Source: Rhodanobacter_A agri (lineage in GTDB: Bacteria; Pseudomonadota; Gammaproteobacteria; Xanthomonadales; Rhodanobacteraceae). From it: 64,000 nucleotides of DNA. This document shows, one piece after another, positions 26,068 to 35,133 of the stretch. The DNA is taken from positions 186,001 through 250,000 of the forward strand of contig NZ_JADIKL010000002.1 in NCBI RefSeq assembly GCF_044904705.1, written 5' to 3'. Positions within the stretch are counted from its first letter, which is position 1; each line of letters opens with the position of its first letter. The notes below the pieces were generated by a model, which did not search any database, was not told the origin of the DNA, and was given only the letters and a program-made list of their open reading frames with translations. A program made the position numbers and the translations under genes.

Positions 26068-27884
26068 CTGCCAACGATCTCACCCAGGTCGGCCTGTACC
26101 TGGTCATCCTGTTGCTGCTGCTCAAGCCGATGGGTAGCTACATGACTCAGGTGTTCTCCGATACCCCGAATCGCGTGACGCGCGTCGGCGGCGGCATCGA
26201 ACGCCTGCTGTATCGTTTCTGCGGTATCCGCAGCGACGAAGACATGAGCTGGAAGCGCTATGCGCTGGCCATGCTGCTGTTCAACGTGCTCGGCCTGCTG
26301 CTCGTGTACCTGCTGCAGCGGGTGCAGCTGTGGCTGCCGCTGAACCCGCAGCACTTCGGCAACGTGTCGCCGGATTCGGCGATGAACACCGCGATCAGCT
26401 TCGCCACCAACACCAACTGGCAGGGCTACAGCGGCGAGTCGACAATGAGCTACCTGACCCAGATGCTGGGTCTGGCGGTGCAGAACTTCCTCTCGGCGGC
26501 GACCGGCATCGCGGTGCTGGTGGCCGTGGTGCGCGGCTTCGTGCGGCGCGGCGCGGAAGCGCTCGGCAACTTCTGGGTCGACCTGACCCGCGCCACGTTG
26601 TACGTGCTGCTTCCGCTCTCGCTGGTGATCGCGTTGTTGCTGGCCTCGCAAGGTGTGGTGCAGAACTTCAAACCGTACGTGGACGTGCCGGTCGTGCAGA
26701 CCAGCAGCTATGCCAATCCGGTGACCGATGCCGCCGGCAACCCCGTCAAGGATGCTTCCGGCAATCCTATGACCAAGCCGGCGCAGCTCGCCACGCAGAC
26801 CCTGCCGATGGGGCCGGCGGCCTCGCAGGTGGCGATCAAGATGCTTGGCACCAACGGCGGCGGCTTCTTCAATGCGAACTCGGCGCATCCGTACGAAAAT
26901 CCCACGCCGTTCTCGAACCTCATCGAGATGCTGGCGATCTTCCTGATCCCCGGCGGCTTGTGCGTGATGTTCGGCCAGATGGTCGGCGACCGCCGTCAGG
27001 GCTGGGCGATTCTCGCCACGATGCTGGTGATCTTCATCCCGCTGACGGTGGGCCTGGTGGCCGCCGAGCAGGCCGGCAACCCGGCGCTGCATGGCCTGGT
27101 GGCGCAGCATGTGGTGGACCAGCATGCCTCCGCGCTGCAGGCCGGCGGCAACATGGAGGGCAAGGAGACCCGCTTCGGCATCGCCGGCAGCAGTCTGTTC
27201 GCCGCGATCACCACGGCCGCTTCCTGTGGTGCCGTGAATGCGATGCACGATTCGCTCACGCCGCTGGGCGGGCTGATCCCGATGTGGCTGATCCAGCTGG
27301 GCGAGGTGATCTTCGGCGGCGTCGGTTCGGGCCTGTACGGCATGCTCGCCTTCGCCGTGGTGGCGGTGTTCATCGCCGGCCTGATGGTGGGTCGCACGCC
27401 GGAGTACCTCGGCAAGAAGATCGAGGCCTACGAGATGAAGATGGCCAGCCTCGCGGTGTTGCTGCCGTGCGCGCTGGTGGTGATCTGCACGGCGGTCGCG
27501 GTGATGCTGCCGGCGGGCGTGGCAGGCATCGCCAACCCCGGCGCGCATGGCTTCAGCGAGATTCTCTACGCGGTCAGCTCGGCCTCGAACAACAACGGCA
27601 GCGCGTTCGCCGGCCTCTCTGCGAACACGCCGTTCTGGAACGTGCTGCTGGGCGTGTGCATGTTCCTGGCGCGCTTTCCGCTGGCGATCGCGATGCTGGC
27701 GATGGCCGGTGCGCTGGCCGCCAAGCGGCACGTTCCGGAATCCGCCGGCACGCTCCCCACGCATACGCCGCTGTTCGTCACGCTGCTGGCCTGCGTGGTG
27801 ATCGTGGTGGGTGCGCTGACCTTCCTCCCGGCACTGGCACTTGGCCCGATCGCCGAATACCTGATGTCCGCCACGGGGCACTGA
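26064..27884 (+). CDS. kdpA: Kdp potassium-transporting ATPase, K+-channel subunit A
   Basis: 606 residues. KdpA is the superfamily-of-K+-transporters subunit that selects and conducts K+ in the KdpFABC pump. Selectivity-filter loops are visible: FATNTNWQGYSGE, GTNGGGFFNANSAHPYENP, TAASCGAVNAMHDSLTPLGG and SSASNNNGSAFAG. It has about ten membrane segments. Longer than E. coli KdpA (557); the extra length includes a periplasmic loop with a duplicated motif VTDAAGNPVKDASGNPM (about residues 221-237). Followed by kdpB after 3 bp. Confidence 0.96.
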   Translation: MTANDLTQVGLYLVILLLLLKPMGSYMTQVFSDTPNRVTRVGGGIERLLYRFCGIRSDEDMSWKRYALAMLLFNVLGLLLVYLLQRVQLWLPLNPQHFGNVSPDSAMNTAISFATNTNWQGYSGESTMSYLTQMLGLAVQNFLSAATGIAVLVAVVRGFVRRGAEALGNFWVDLTRATLYVLLPLSLVIALLLASQGVVQNFKPYVDVPVVQTSSYANPVTDAAGNPVKDASGNPMTKPAQLATQTLPMGPAASQVAIKMLGTNGGGFFNANSAHPYENPTPFSNLIEMLAIFLIPGGLCVMFGQMVGDRRQGWAILATMLVIFIPLTVGLVAAEQAGNPALHGLVAQHVVDQHASALQAGGNMEGKETRFGIAGSSLFAAITTAASCGAVNAMHDSLTPLGGLIPMWLIQLGEVIFGGVGSGLYGMLAFAVVAVFIAGLMVGRTPEYLGKKIEAYEMKMASLAVLLPCALVVICTAVAVMLPAGVAGIANPGAHGFSEILYAVSSASNNNGSAFAGLSANTPFWNVLLGVCMFLARFPLAIAMLAMAGALAAKRHVPESAGTLPTHTPLFVTLLACVVIVVGALTFLPALALGPIAEYLMSATGH

Positions 27885-27887
27885 TCC

Positions 27888-29960
27888 ATGACTTCGACCA
27901 CTCACGCAGTGCGCGGTTTCGATCGCGAGCTGATCCTCAATGCTGTCGCGGACTCGTTCCGCAAACTGTCGCCGCGGCTGCAGTTCAAGAACCCGGTGAT
28001 GTTCGTGGTGTTCGTGTGCAGCGTGCTGACCACGCTGCTGTGGGTGCAGGCGCTCGCCGGCCACGGCGAGGCGCCCACCGGCTTCATCTTCTGGGTCAGC
28101 GCCTGGCTGTGGTTCACCCTGCTGTTCGCCAATTTCGCCGAGGCGCTGGCGGAAGGGCGCGGCAAGGCGCAGGCTGCCGCGCTGCGCAGCTCGCGCAAGG
28201 ACGTGATCGCGAAGAAGCTGGCTGGCCCCGACCGCAGTGCGGCGATCACCTTCGCGCCGTCCAGCGAACTGCGTAGCGGCCACCACGTGCTGGTGGAGGC
28301 AGGCGAGCAGATCCCCGGCGACGGCGAGGTGGTGATCGGCGCGGCCAGCGTGGACGAGAGTGCGATCACCGGCGAGTCCGCGCCGGTGATCCGCGAGTCC
28401 GGTGGCGACCGCAGTGCGGTCACCGGCGGCACCCGCGTGTTGTCGGACTGGCTGGTGGTGCGCATCACCAGCAACCCGGGCGAGAGCTTCCTGGACCGCA
28501 TGATCGCGATGGTGGAAGGTGCCTCGCGGCGCAAGACGCCGAACGAGATCGCGCTGACCATCTTGCTGGCGAAGTTCACCCTGATCTTCCTGCTCGCCTG
28601 CGCCACCTTGCTGCCGTATTCGATCTACAGCGTGCAGGCCGCCGGCGCCGGCAACCCGATCACGCTGACCGTGCTGGTGGCCCTGCTGGTCTGCCTGATC
28701 CCCACCACCATCGGCGCGCTGCTGTCGGCGATCGGCATCGCCGGCATGGACCGGATGATCCGCGCCAACGTGATCGCCACCTCCGGTCGCGCGGTGGAGG
28801 CGGCGGGCGACGTCGACGTGCTTCTGCTCGACAAGACCGGCACCATCACCCTGGGCAACCGCCAGGCGGTGGCCTTCCATCCGGCACCAGGTATCGACGA
28901 GCGGGCGCTCGCCGACGCCGCGCAGCTCGCCTCACTGGCCGACGAAACACCTGAAGGCCGCAGCGTCGTGGTGCTCGCCAAGCAGCGCTTCGGCCTGCGC
29001 GAGCGTCACCTCGAGGAAGGGCATGCCGTGTTCGTGCCGTTCACCGCGCAGACCCGCATGAGCGGCGTGGACGTGGATGGCCGTGCTATCCGCAAGGGCG
29101 CGCTCGACGCAGTGGAGAAATACCTCGAATCGATCGGCAGCCACCTGCCGGCGCGCGTGAAGCAGATGGCCGAGGAGATCGCACGCCGCGGCGCCACGCC
29201 GCTGATCGTGGCCGAAGGTTTCGGCGCACTCGGCGTGATCGAGCTCAAGGACATCGTCAAGGGCGGCATCAAGGAGCGTTTCGCAGAAATGCGCCGGATG
29301 GGCATCAAGACCGTGATGATCACCGGCGACAACCCGCTCACGGCGGCGGCGATCGCGGCCGAGGCCGGCGTCGACGACTTTCTCGCCGAGGCCACGCCGG
29401 AAGCCAAGCTCAAACTGATCCGCAGCATCCAGGCCGAGAACCGCCTGGTCGCGATGTGCGGCGACGGTACCAACGATGCACCGGCGCTGGCCCAGGCTGA
29501 CGTGGCGGTGGCGATGAACACCGGCACCCAGGCGGCCAAGGAAGCCGGCAACATGGTCGACCTGGATTCCAACCCGACCAAGCTGATCGAGGTGGTGGAG
29601 ATCGGCAAGCAGATGCTGATCACCCGCGGCTCGCTGACCACCTTCTCGATCGCCAACGACATCGCCAAGTATTTCGCGATCATCCCGGCCGCGTTCGCCA
29701 CCACCTACCCGGCGCTCAACACGCTCAACGTAATGCACCTGGCCACGCCGCGCAGCGCGATCCTGTCGGCGGTGATCTTCAACGCGCTGATCATCATCTT
29801 CCTGATCCCGCTGGCCCTGAAGGGCGTGAAATACCGCGCGCTGGGCGCCGGTGCGCTGCTGCGGCGCAACCTGCTGGTCTACGGCCTCGGCGGTATCGTC
29901 GTGCCGTTCATCGGTATCAAGCTGATCGATATGTTGCTGGTCCTGTGCGGACTGGCCTGA
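27888..29960 (+). CDS. kdpB: Kdp potassium-transporting P-type ATPase subunit B
   Basis: 690 residues. Catalytic P-type ATPase subunit. The phosphorylated aspartate is D315 in LLLDKTGTITLGN; the actuator motif is TGES (in DESAITGESAPV), and the P-domain motifs MITGDNPLTA and CGDGTNDAPALAQADVAVAMN are intact. Length matches E. coli KdpB (682). It ends 13 bp before a small ORF and not, as usual, directly before kdpC. Confidence 0.97.
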   Translation: MTSTTHAVRGFDRELILNAVADSFRKLSPRLQFKNPVMFVVFVCSVLTTLLWVQALAGHGEAPTGFIFWVSAWLWFTLLFANFAEALAEGRGKAQAAALRSSRKDVIAKKLAGPDRSAAITFAPSSELRSGHHVLVEAGEQIPGDGEVVIGAASVDESAITGESAPVIRESGGDRSAVTGGTRVLSDWLVVRITSNPGESFLDRMIAMVEGASRRKTPNEIALTILLAKFTLIFLLACATLLPYSIYSVQAAGAGNPITLTVLVALLVCLIPTTIGALLSAIGIAGMDRMIRANVIATSGRAVEAAGDVDVLLLDKTGTITLGNRQAVAFHPAPGIDERALADAAQLASLADETPEGRSVVVLAKQRFGLRERHLEEGHAVFVPFTAQTRMSGVDVDGRAIRKGALDAVEKYLESIGSHLPARVKQMAEEIARRGATPLIVAEGFGALGVIELKDIVKGGIKERFAEMRRMGIKTVMITGDNPLTAAAIAAEAGVDDFLAEATPEAKLKLIRSIQAENRLVAMCGDGTNDAPALAQADVAVAMNTGTQAAKEAGNMVDLDSNPTKLIEVVEIGKQMLITRGSLTTFSIANDIAKYFAIIPAAFATTYPALNTLNVMHLATPRSAILSAVIFNALIIIFLIPLALKGVKYRALGAGALLRRNLLVYGLGGIVVPFIGIKLIDMLLVLCGLA

Positions 29961-29973
29961 GAGGAGTCTCGTC

Positions 29974-30180
29974 ATGCAAATGCTCAAGCTCTCGCTTTCG
30001 CTTCCCGACGAAGCGCATCCGGACATGGAACTGCGCGTGTCCACCAACGACACCGAATACGACGTGGTGATCGCCATGCCGGCGCGTAAGCCGGCCGGGG
30101 CCGGCGCACGCGCCGATGCCACCGATGCGGCGAACCGCGAGGAAAACGACTACGTGCTGGGCGGCTACGCCGGCATCTGA
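29974..30180 (+). CDS. Small soluble protein inserted between kdpB and kdpC
   Basis: 68 residues, with a strong GAGGAG site eight bases before the ATG, 13 bp after kdpB. The N-terminal half is beta-like (MLKLSLSLPDEAHPDMEL, RVSTNDTEYDVVIAMP), followed by an Ala/Arg linker and an acidic/aromatic end (NREENDYVLGGYAGI). No signal peptide or membrane helix. Family not recognised. Its position in the operon suggests a Kdp-linked function, possibly cytosolic modulation of KdpB, but nothing in the sequence proves this. Confidence 0.65.
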   Translation: MQMLKLSLSLPDEAHPDMELRVSTNDTEYDVVIAMPARKPAGAGARADATDAANREENDYVLGGYAGI

Positions 30181-30262
30181 TGCGATGGCCGCGCTACGGC
30201 GGCCCGACGATTCAATCACTACAAGCGAACGGCCGTTGCGGGCCGATGCAACAAGGAACGGT

Positions 30263-31753
30263 ATGTCACACAAGAAGATTCTTCCGCTGGCGTTGATGCT
30301 GGCGATGCTGCCGGCGGGACGTGCGCTGGCCGATACGGCCGCGGCCGCCGCGCCGCTGGCCGGCGACCCGCAGAGCGCGGTCGCGGCGCCGACGGCGCCC
30401 CAGGCAGAAAGCGGCCATTGTTCTGCAGGTTTCCTGTCGCGCCTGGCGGCGGCGTATCGCGAGGACGCGCAGCCGGCCGACCCGAACGCGCCGGCGCCGA
30501 AGCGCCGGGCCATGGACGCACCGCTGGATTCGCCGCCGTTCCCGTCGTCGGAATGGCAGCTCGGTGGCGTGCCGGCGCCCATCGGCGTGCCGGACACCGA
30601 TTCCACGTACCCGCTGGAAAAGGCGCTGAGCTGCACCAGGCTGGGCCAGTGGATGCAGCGCAACCGCATCGAGGTGTTCGGCTGGATCACGCCTTCGGCG
30701 AACCTGAGCACGTCGAGCTTCAGCAACTATCCGCTGTCCTACAACACGCGGCCCAACCGCGCGGAGTTCGACCAGTGGGTGTTCAACCTCACCCGCGTCG
30801 AGGACACCGTGCAGACCGACCATGTCGACTGGGGCTTCGACATCTCCAATCTGTACGGCTACGACTACCACTACACCACCATGAAGGGTGTCTTCAGCAA
30901 CCAGCTGCTGAACAACCCGGCGCCGAACCAGCCGCTCAGCGGCAAGATCTACGGCGAAGACCCGATGCTGTTCTACGGCGACATCTACATCCCGTGGGTA
31001 GCCCAGGGCATGGTGGTGCGCGTCGGGCGCTATCTGTCGCTGCCGGACATCGAGGCGCAGTTCTCGCCACAGAACTACCTGATGACACATTCCATTCTGT
31101 ACACGGTCGATCCGTACACGCAGATGGGCGTGATGACTACCACGCGGCTCAACCAGCAATGGACGCTGCAGCTGGGCGTGAACGCCAGCAACGACACGGC
31201 GCCGTGGAATGGCTCGGCGCGTCCCACCTTGCAGGCCTGCGTGCGCTGGGTGTCCGCTAGCAACAACGACATGCTCTATCCCTGCGTCAACAGCCTCAAC
31301 CATTCCAACTACAACTACAACAACGTGCAGATGTACGTGCTGACCTGGGGCCATCGCTTCAACCAGCGCGTGCATATCCTCACCGAGGCCTACCGCATGT
31401 TCGGCCGCAACATCCCCGGCTTCGGTCCCGGCGGCACGCCGGGCGTGGCGGGTTCCTCGCCGCTGTCGGGCACGGCCGGCGCGTTCGGCGTAGTCAACTA
31501 TCTCAATATCGAACTCAATCCCAGCAACATGCTGTCGATCCGCAACGAGTTCTACAACGACGAGAAGGGCCAGCGCACCGGCTATGCCACGCGCTACAGC
31601 AGCCACACCATCGGCCTCACTCACTGGGTCACGCAGGATCTGGAGATCCAGCCGGAGCTGCGCTACGAGCATTCCTATGACGTGAATGCCTATGACGGCG
31701 GCAGGAAGGACTATCAGGCCGTCGCCCTCCTCGATGCGATCATCCACTACTGA
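30263..31753 (+). CDS. Outer-membrane beta-barrel (OmpL-like porin-2 type) in the kdp operon
   Basis: 496 residues with a Sec signal peptide (ILPLALMLAMLPAGRALADT). After a Pro/Ala-rich periplasmic segment come long alternating amphipathic strands rich in Tyr, Asn and Trp: IEVFGWITPSANLSTSSF, AEFDQWVFNLTRVEDTV, VDWGFDISNLYGYDYHYTT, MVVRVGRYLSLPDIEAQF. The last strand ends YQAVALLDAIIHY with terminal aromatic residue. This fits the putative beta-barrel porin-2 (OmpL-like) group. Start 30263 has AAGGA upstream. Ten bp separate its stop from kdpC, so it is almost certainly transcribed with the pump genes and may admit K+ through the outer membrane; that role is inferred. Confidence 0.75.
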   Translation: MSHKKILPLALMLAMLPAGRALADTAAAAAPLAGDPQSAVAAPTAPQAESGHCSAGFLSRLAAAYREDAQPADPNAPAPKRRAMDAPLDSPPFPSSEWQLGGVPAPIGVPDTDSTYPLEKALSCTRLGQWMQRNRIEVFGWITPSANLSTSSFSNYPLSYNTRPNRAEFDQWVFNLTRVEDTVQTDHVDWGFDISNLYGYDYHYTTMKGVFSNQLLNNPAPNQPLSGKIYGEDPMLFYGDIYIPWVAQGMVVRVGRYLSLPDIEAQFSPQNYLMTHSILYTVDPYTQMGVMTTTRLNQQWTLQLGVNASNDTAPWNGSARPTLQACVRWVSASNNDMLYPCVNSLNHSNYNYNNVQMYVLTWGHRFNQRVHILTEAYRMFGRNIPGFGPGGTPGVAGSSPLSGTAGAFGVVNYLNIELNPSNMLSIRNEFYNDEKGQRTGYATRYSSHTIGLTHWVTQDLEIQPELRYEHSYDVNAYDGGRKDYQAVALLDAIIHY

Positions 31754-31763
31754 GGTATCGACC

Positions 31764-32342
31764 ATGGGCAGGATGTTGCGCAACGCTGCGATGCTGTTGT
31801 TGCTGATGACGGTGATCGCCGGCATCGCCTATCCGCTGCTGGTTACCGGGCTGGCGCAGGTGATCTTTCCGGTGCAGGCCAACGGCAGTGTGATCGTGAA
31901 AGACGGCAAGCCGGCCGGTTCCACGCTGATCGGCCAGGTGTTCACCGCGCCGAAGTACTTCTGGGGACGGCCGTCGGCCACCACCCCGCAGGGTTACAAC
32001 GGCACCGCCTCCAACGGCTCCAACCTCGGGCCGACCAACCCGGCCCTGGCCGACGCGGCGAAGCAGCGCATCGCCGCGCTGCAGGCGGCCGACCCCGGCA
32101 ATCATGCGGCGATACCGGTGGACCTGGTCACCGCCTCCGGCAGCGGCCTCGATCCGGAGATCAGCCCGGCGGCGGCGCAGTACCAGGTGGCCCGCGTGGC
32201 TGGCGCGCGCGGCTTGCCCGTCTCCGAAGTGCAGGCACTGGTGCTGCGACATACGAATGGCCGCCAATTCGGCGTGCTGGGCGAGCCGCGGGTGAACGTG
32301 CTGGAGCTCAACCTGGCGCTGGACGCCTTGCCTGCGCATTGA
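31764..32342 (+). CDS. kdpC: Kdp potassium-transporting ATPase subunit C
   Basis: 192 residues, the usual KdpC size. Single N-terminal membrane anchor (AAMLLLLMTVIAGIAYPLLVTGLAQ) and a periplasmic domain with the family motifs GSTLIGQ, YFWGRPSAT, SNLGPTNPAL, PVDLVTASGSGLDPEISP and VNVLELNLAL. KdpC assists K+ loading/ATP affinity of the pump. It is separated from kdpB by 1.8 kb holding two extra genes. Confidence 0.95.
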   Translation: MGRMLRNAAMLLLLMTVIAGIAYPLLVTGLAQVIFPVQANGSVIVKDGKPAGSTLIGQVFTAPKYFWGRPSATTPQGYNGTASNGSNLGPTNPALADAAKQRIAALQAADPGNHAAIPVDLVTASGSGLDPEISPAAAQYQVARVAGARGLPVSEVQALVLRHTNGRQFGVLGEPRVNVLELNLALDALPAH

Positions 32343-32355
32343 CCGATGGAGCCCG

Positions 32356-32404
32356 ATGATGCCCGGAACGCCCGCTGTCCCCGTGGGTGTGTTCCGGGCA
32401 TCAT
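32356..32404 (+). other. Perfect 14-bp inverted repeat between kdpC and kdpD
   Basis: ATGATGCCCGGAAC (32356-32369) and its exact complement GTTCCGGGCATCAT (32391-32404) with a 21-nt loop. It starts 13 bp after the kdpC stop and ends 56 bp before kdpD. No U-tract follows, so it may be an mRNA-processing or partial termination structure that lowers kdpDE relative to the pump genes, or a protein-binding site. Confidence 0.7.
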
Positions 32405-32460
32405 GCTGCCTGTGCCGGAACTGACCAAAGCACCCCCAGAGTTGGAGCTGGCGTAAGCGC

Positions 32461-35133
32461 ATGACTGATGCAGCCCGTGACGCCCGTGCCGATGCCTTGC
32501 TCGATGCCGTCAACGGCGATCGGCAGCGGCGGCTGAAGATTTTCCTCGGCGCCGCGCCCGGCGTCGGCAAGACCTGGGCGATGCTCTCGGCCGCGCACGA
32601 GCTGAAGAAGCAGGGCGTGGACGTGGTGGTGGGGCTGGTGGAGACCCACGGCCGGGTAGAGACGGCGGCACTGCTGGAAGGGCTGGAGGTGTTGCCGCGG
32701 CGGCGCGTGAACTACCGCGACCGTGACTTCGAGGAATTCGATCTCGATGCCGCGCTGGCGCGCAAGCCGGCGGTGCTGCTGGTCGACGAGCTGGCGCACA
32801 CTAATCTTCCCGGCGGCCGCCACGAACGGCGCTGGCAGGATATTGCCGAGCTGCTCGACGCCGGCATCGAGGTCTATACCGCGCTCAACGTGCAGCACCT
32901 GGAAAGCCTCAATGATCAGGTGCGGCGCATCACCGGCGTCACCGTGCGCGAACGCGTGCCCGACGCCTTCCTCGACCGTGCACGCGACATCGTGCTGGTG
33001 GACCTGCCGCCGCGCGAACTGATCGAGCGGCTCAGGCAGGGCAAGGTCTACGTGCCGGAGACCGCGGCAGCGGCGCTGGATGCCTTCTTTTCGCCCACCA
33101 ACCTCGCCGCGTTGCGCGAGCTGTCGGTGGACACCGTGGCCGGCCACGTCGAGAGCGACCTGCGCGGCAGCATGCTGGCGCGCGGCGCGGCGATGCCGGT
33201 GCGCCGGCGCGTGCTGGCGGCGATCGACGGCCACACGCAGAGCGAATACCTGGTGCGCGTGGCACGGCGCATCGCCGAGCGGCGCGGTGCGCCGTGGAGC
33301 GTGGTGTTCGTGGACAGGGGCATGCGGCTGGACGCCGCGCGGCGCGAGCGGCTGGAAAGCGCCTTGCGGCTGGCGCGGCGGCTGGGCGGCGACACGGTGG
33401 TGCTGCGCGGCCACACCATCGCCGACGAACTGCTGACCTATGCCGATCGCGAAGGCGTGGGCCAGATCATCCTCGGCCGCACCCGCGAGCGCCTGTTCGC
33501 GCGCATGGTGGGCCGCTCGCTCACCCAGCAGCTGCTGCGCCGCGGCGCGCACCTGGAGCTCACCATCATCGCCACGCCGGCCGAACGCGCGGCTTCGCGC
33601 CGGCGCCTGCGGCTGGTGCCGCCGGGCGGCTTGGGCCGGCGTGGCGAATACACGTATGCCACGTTGGCCACGCTAGGCGCGCTGCTGCTGGCTTTCGCCG
33701 GCGAGCACTACCTGTCGGTGGCGAACCTGTCGCTGATCTTCCTTACCGCGGTGCTGGTGGTGGCGGTGCGCACGCGCATGGCGGTGGCTGTCTACACGGC
33801 CATCCTCTGCTTCGTCTCCTACAACTTCTTCTTCGCCCCGCCGGTCTATTCGCTGGAGATCTCCAGCCCCGACGACGTGCTGGCGGTATGCCTGTTTCTG
33901 CTTGCCGCGCTGGTGTGCAGCCGGTTGGCCACGCGGCTGGCGCAGCAAGTGGAGTCGCTGCGCGCCGCGCATGTGCAGGCGCGCGCTCTGCTGCTGCTGG
34001 GCCAGCGCCTGGCCGCGAGCACCGATGCCGCCGGCATCCGCACGGTAGGCGCGGCGGCGCTGGCGCAGGCCTTGCCTTGCGAGGCGGCGCTGCTGGCGCG
34101 CGACGTCGGCAGCGCACTGCAACCGATGGCGGCGGAGCCGCACGATCTGCACTTGCAACCGCAGGACCTGGCCGCCGCCGACTGGTGCGAGCGCCACGCC
34201 ACGCCGGCTGGCCGCTATACCGACACCTTGAACGCCGCCCCATGCTGGCTGTTGCCGCTGGGCAGCGAGGAACAGCAACTGGGCGTGGCCGCCTTGCGCT
34301 TCCCGCCCGATGCGGGCGAACCCGACTCGGATCGCCGCAGTCTGGCGCTGGCGATGGTGCAGGACATCGGCCAGGCGCTGGCCCGCGCACGGCTGGCCGA
34401 AGAGCTGGAGGGCGCGCGCGTGCAGGGTGAAACCGAGCGCCTGCGCAGTGCGCTGCTTTCTTCGGTGTCGCACGACCTGCGCTCGCCGCTGTCTTCGATG
34501 ATCGGCGCGGCCGGCACCCTGGTCGATTACGAGGACAGGCTGCCGCCGGCCGAGCGCCGCGAGCTGCTGGAGGCGATCCTGGGCGAGGGCCAGCGGCTGG
34601 ATCGCTACATCCAGAACCTGCTGGACATGACCCGGCTCGGCCACGGCACGCTCAAGCTCAACCGTGACTGGGTGGATGCGGCCGAGATCGTGGCCGCCGC
34701 GGTGACGCGCCTGCGCAAGCTGTTCCCCTCGGTGCGGGTGGACACCGCCTTGCCGCACGATACCGTGCTGCTCTACGTGCACCCCGCGCTGATCGAGCAA
34801 GCGCTGTTCAACATCCTTGAAAACGCCGCGCGCTTCTCACCGCCGGATCAGCCGGTGACGGTGACCGCCCGCGTCGACGGCAGGCGCCTGTTGCTGGAAG
34901 TGGGCGACCGCGGGCCCGGCATTCCGGAAGAAGAGCGTGCGCGCATCTTCGACATGTTCTACTCGGTGTCGCGCGGCGATCGCGCCACGCAGGGCACCGG
35001 ACTGGGGCTGGCGATCTGCCGCGGCATGATCGGCGCGCACGGCGGCAGTGTGGAGGCCTTGCCGCGCGACGGCGGCGGCACCACCATCCGCATCACCTTG
35101 TCGCTGCCCGAAGCGCCCGCAAGCCCCGCATGA
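32461..35133 (+). CDS. kdpD: K+/turgor sensor histidine kinase KdpD
   Basis: 890 residues (E. coli 894). Domains: KdpD N-terminal domain with Walker A GAAPGVGKT (30-38) and LLVDELAHTNLPG; a universal-stress-protein-like domain (about 250-375); a four-helix DUF4118 membrane region (YATLATLGALLLAFAG onward, about 400-500); a GAF-like region; then the HisKA domain with phospho-acceptor H671 in SSVSHDLRSPLSSM and the HATPase with NILENAARFSPPD, GDRGPGIPEEE and GTGLGLAICRG. It phosphorylates KdpE under K+ limitation. Overlaps kdpE by four bases. Confidence 0.96.
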   Translation: MTDAARDARADALLDAVNGDRQRRLKIFLGAAPGVGKTWAMLSAAHELKKQGVDVVVGLVETHGRVETAALLEGLEVLPRRRVNYRDRDFEEFDLDAALARKPAVLLVDELAHTNLPGGRHERRWQDIAELLDAGIEVYTALNVQHLESLNDQVRRITGVTVRERVPDAFLDRARDIVLVDLPPRELIERLRQGKVYVPETAAAALDAFFSPTNLAALRELSVDTVAGHVESDLRGSMLARGAAMPVRRRVLAAIDGHTQSEYLVRVARRIAERRGAPWSVVFVDRGMRLDAARRERLESALRLARRLGGDTVVLRGHTIADELLTYADREGVGQIILGRTRERLFARMVGRSLTQQLLRRGAHLELTIIATPAERAASRRRLRLVPPGGLGRRGEYTYATLATLGALLLAFAGEHYLSVANLSLIFLTAVLVVAVRTRMAVAVYTAILCFVSYNFFFAPPVYSLEISSPDDVLAVCLFLLAALVCSRLATRLAQQVESLRAAHVQARALLLLGQRLAASTDAAGIRTVGAAALAQALPCEAALLARDVGSALQPMAAEPHDLHLQPQDLAAADWCERHATPAGRYTDTLNAAPCWLLPLGSEEQQLGVAALRFPPDAGEPDSDRRSLALAMVQDIGQALARARLAEELEGARVQGETERLRSALLSSVSHDLRSPLSSMIGAAGTLVDYEDRLPPAERRELLEAILGEGQRLDRYIQNLLDMTRLGHGTLKLNRDWVDAAEIVAAAVTRLRKLFPSVRVDTALPHDTVLLYVHPALIEQALFNILENAARFSPPDQPVTVTARVDGRRLLLEVGDRGPGIPEEERARIFDMFYSVSRGDRATQGTGLGLAICRGMIGAHGGSVEALPRDGGGTTIRITLSLPEAPASPA

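Noticed and set aside
26025..28880. 951-codon open frame antisense to kdpA and kdpB
   Set aside because: It is dominated by His, Arg, Gln and Gly, as expected for the complement of high-GC coding sequence, and the opposite strand encodes clear Kdp subunits.
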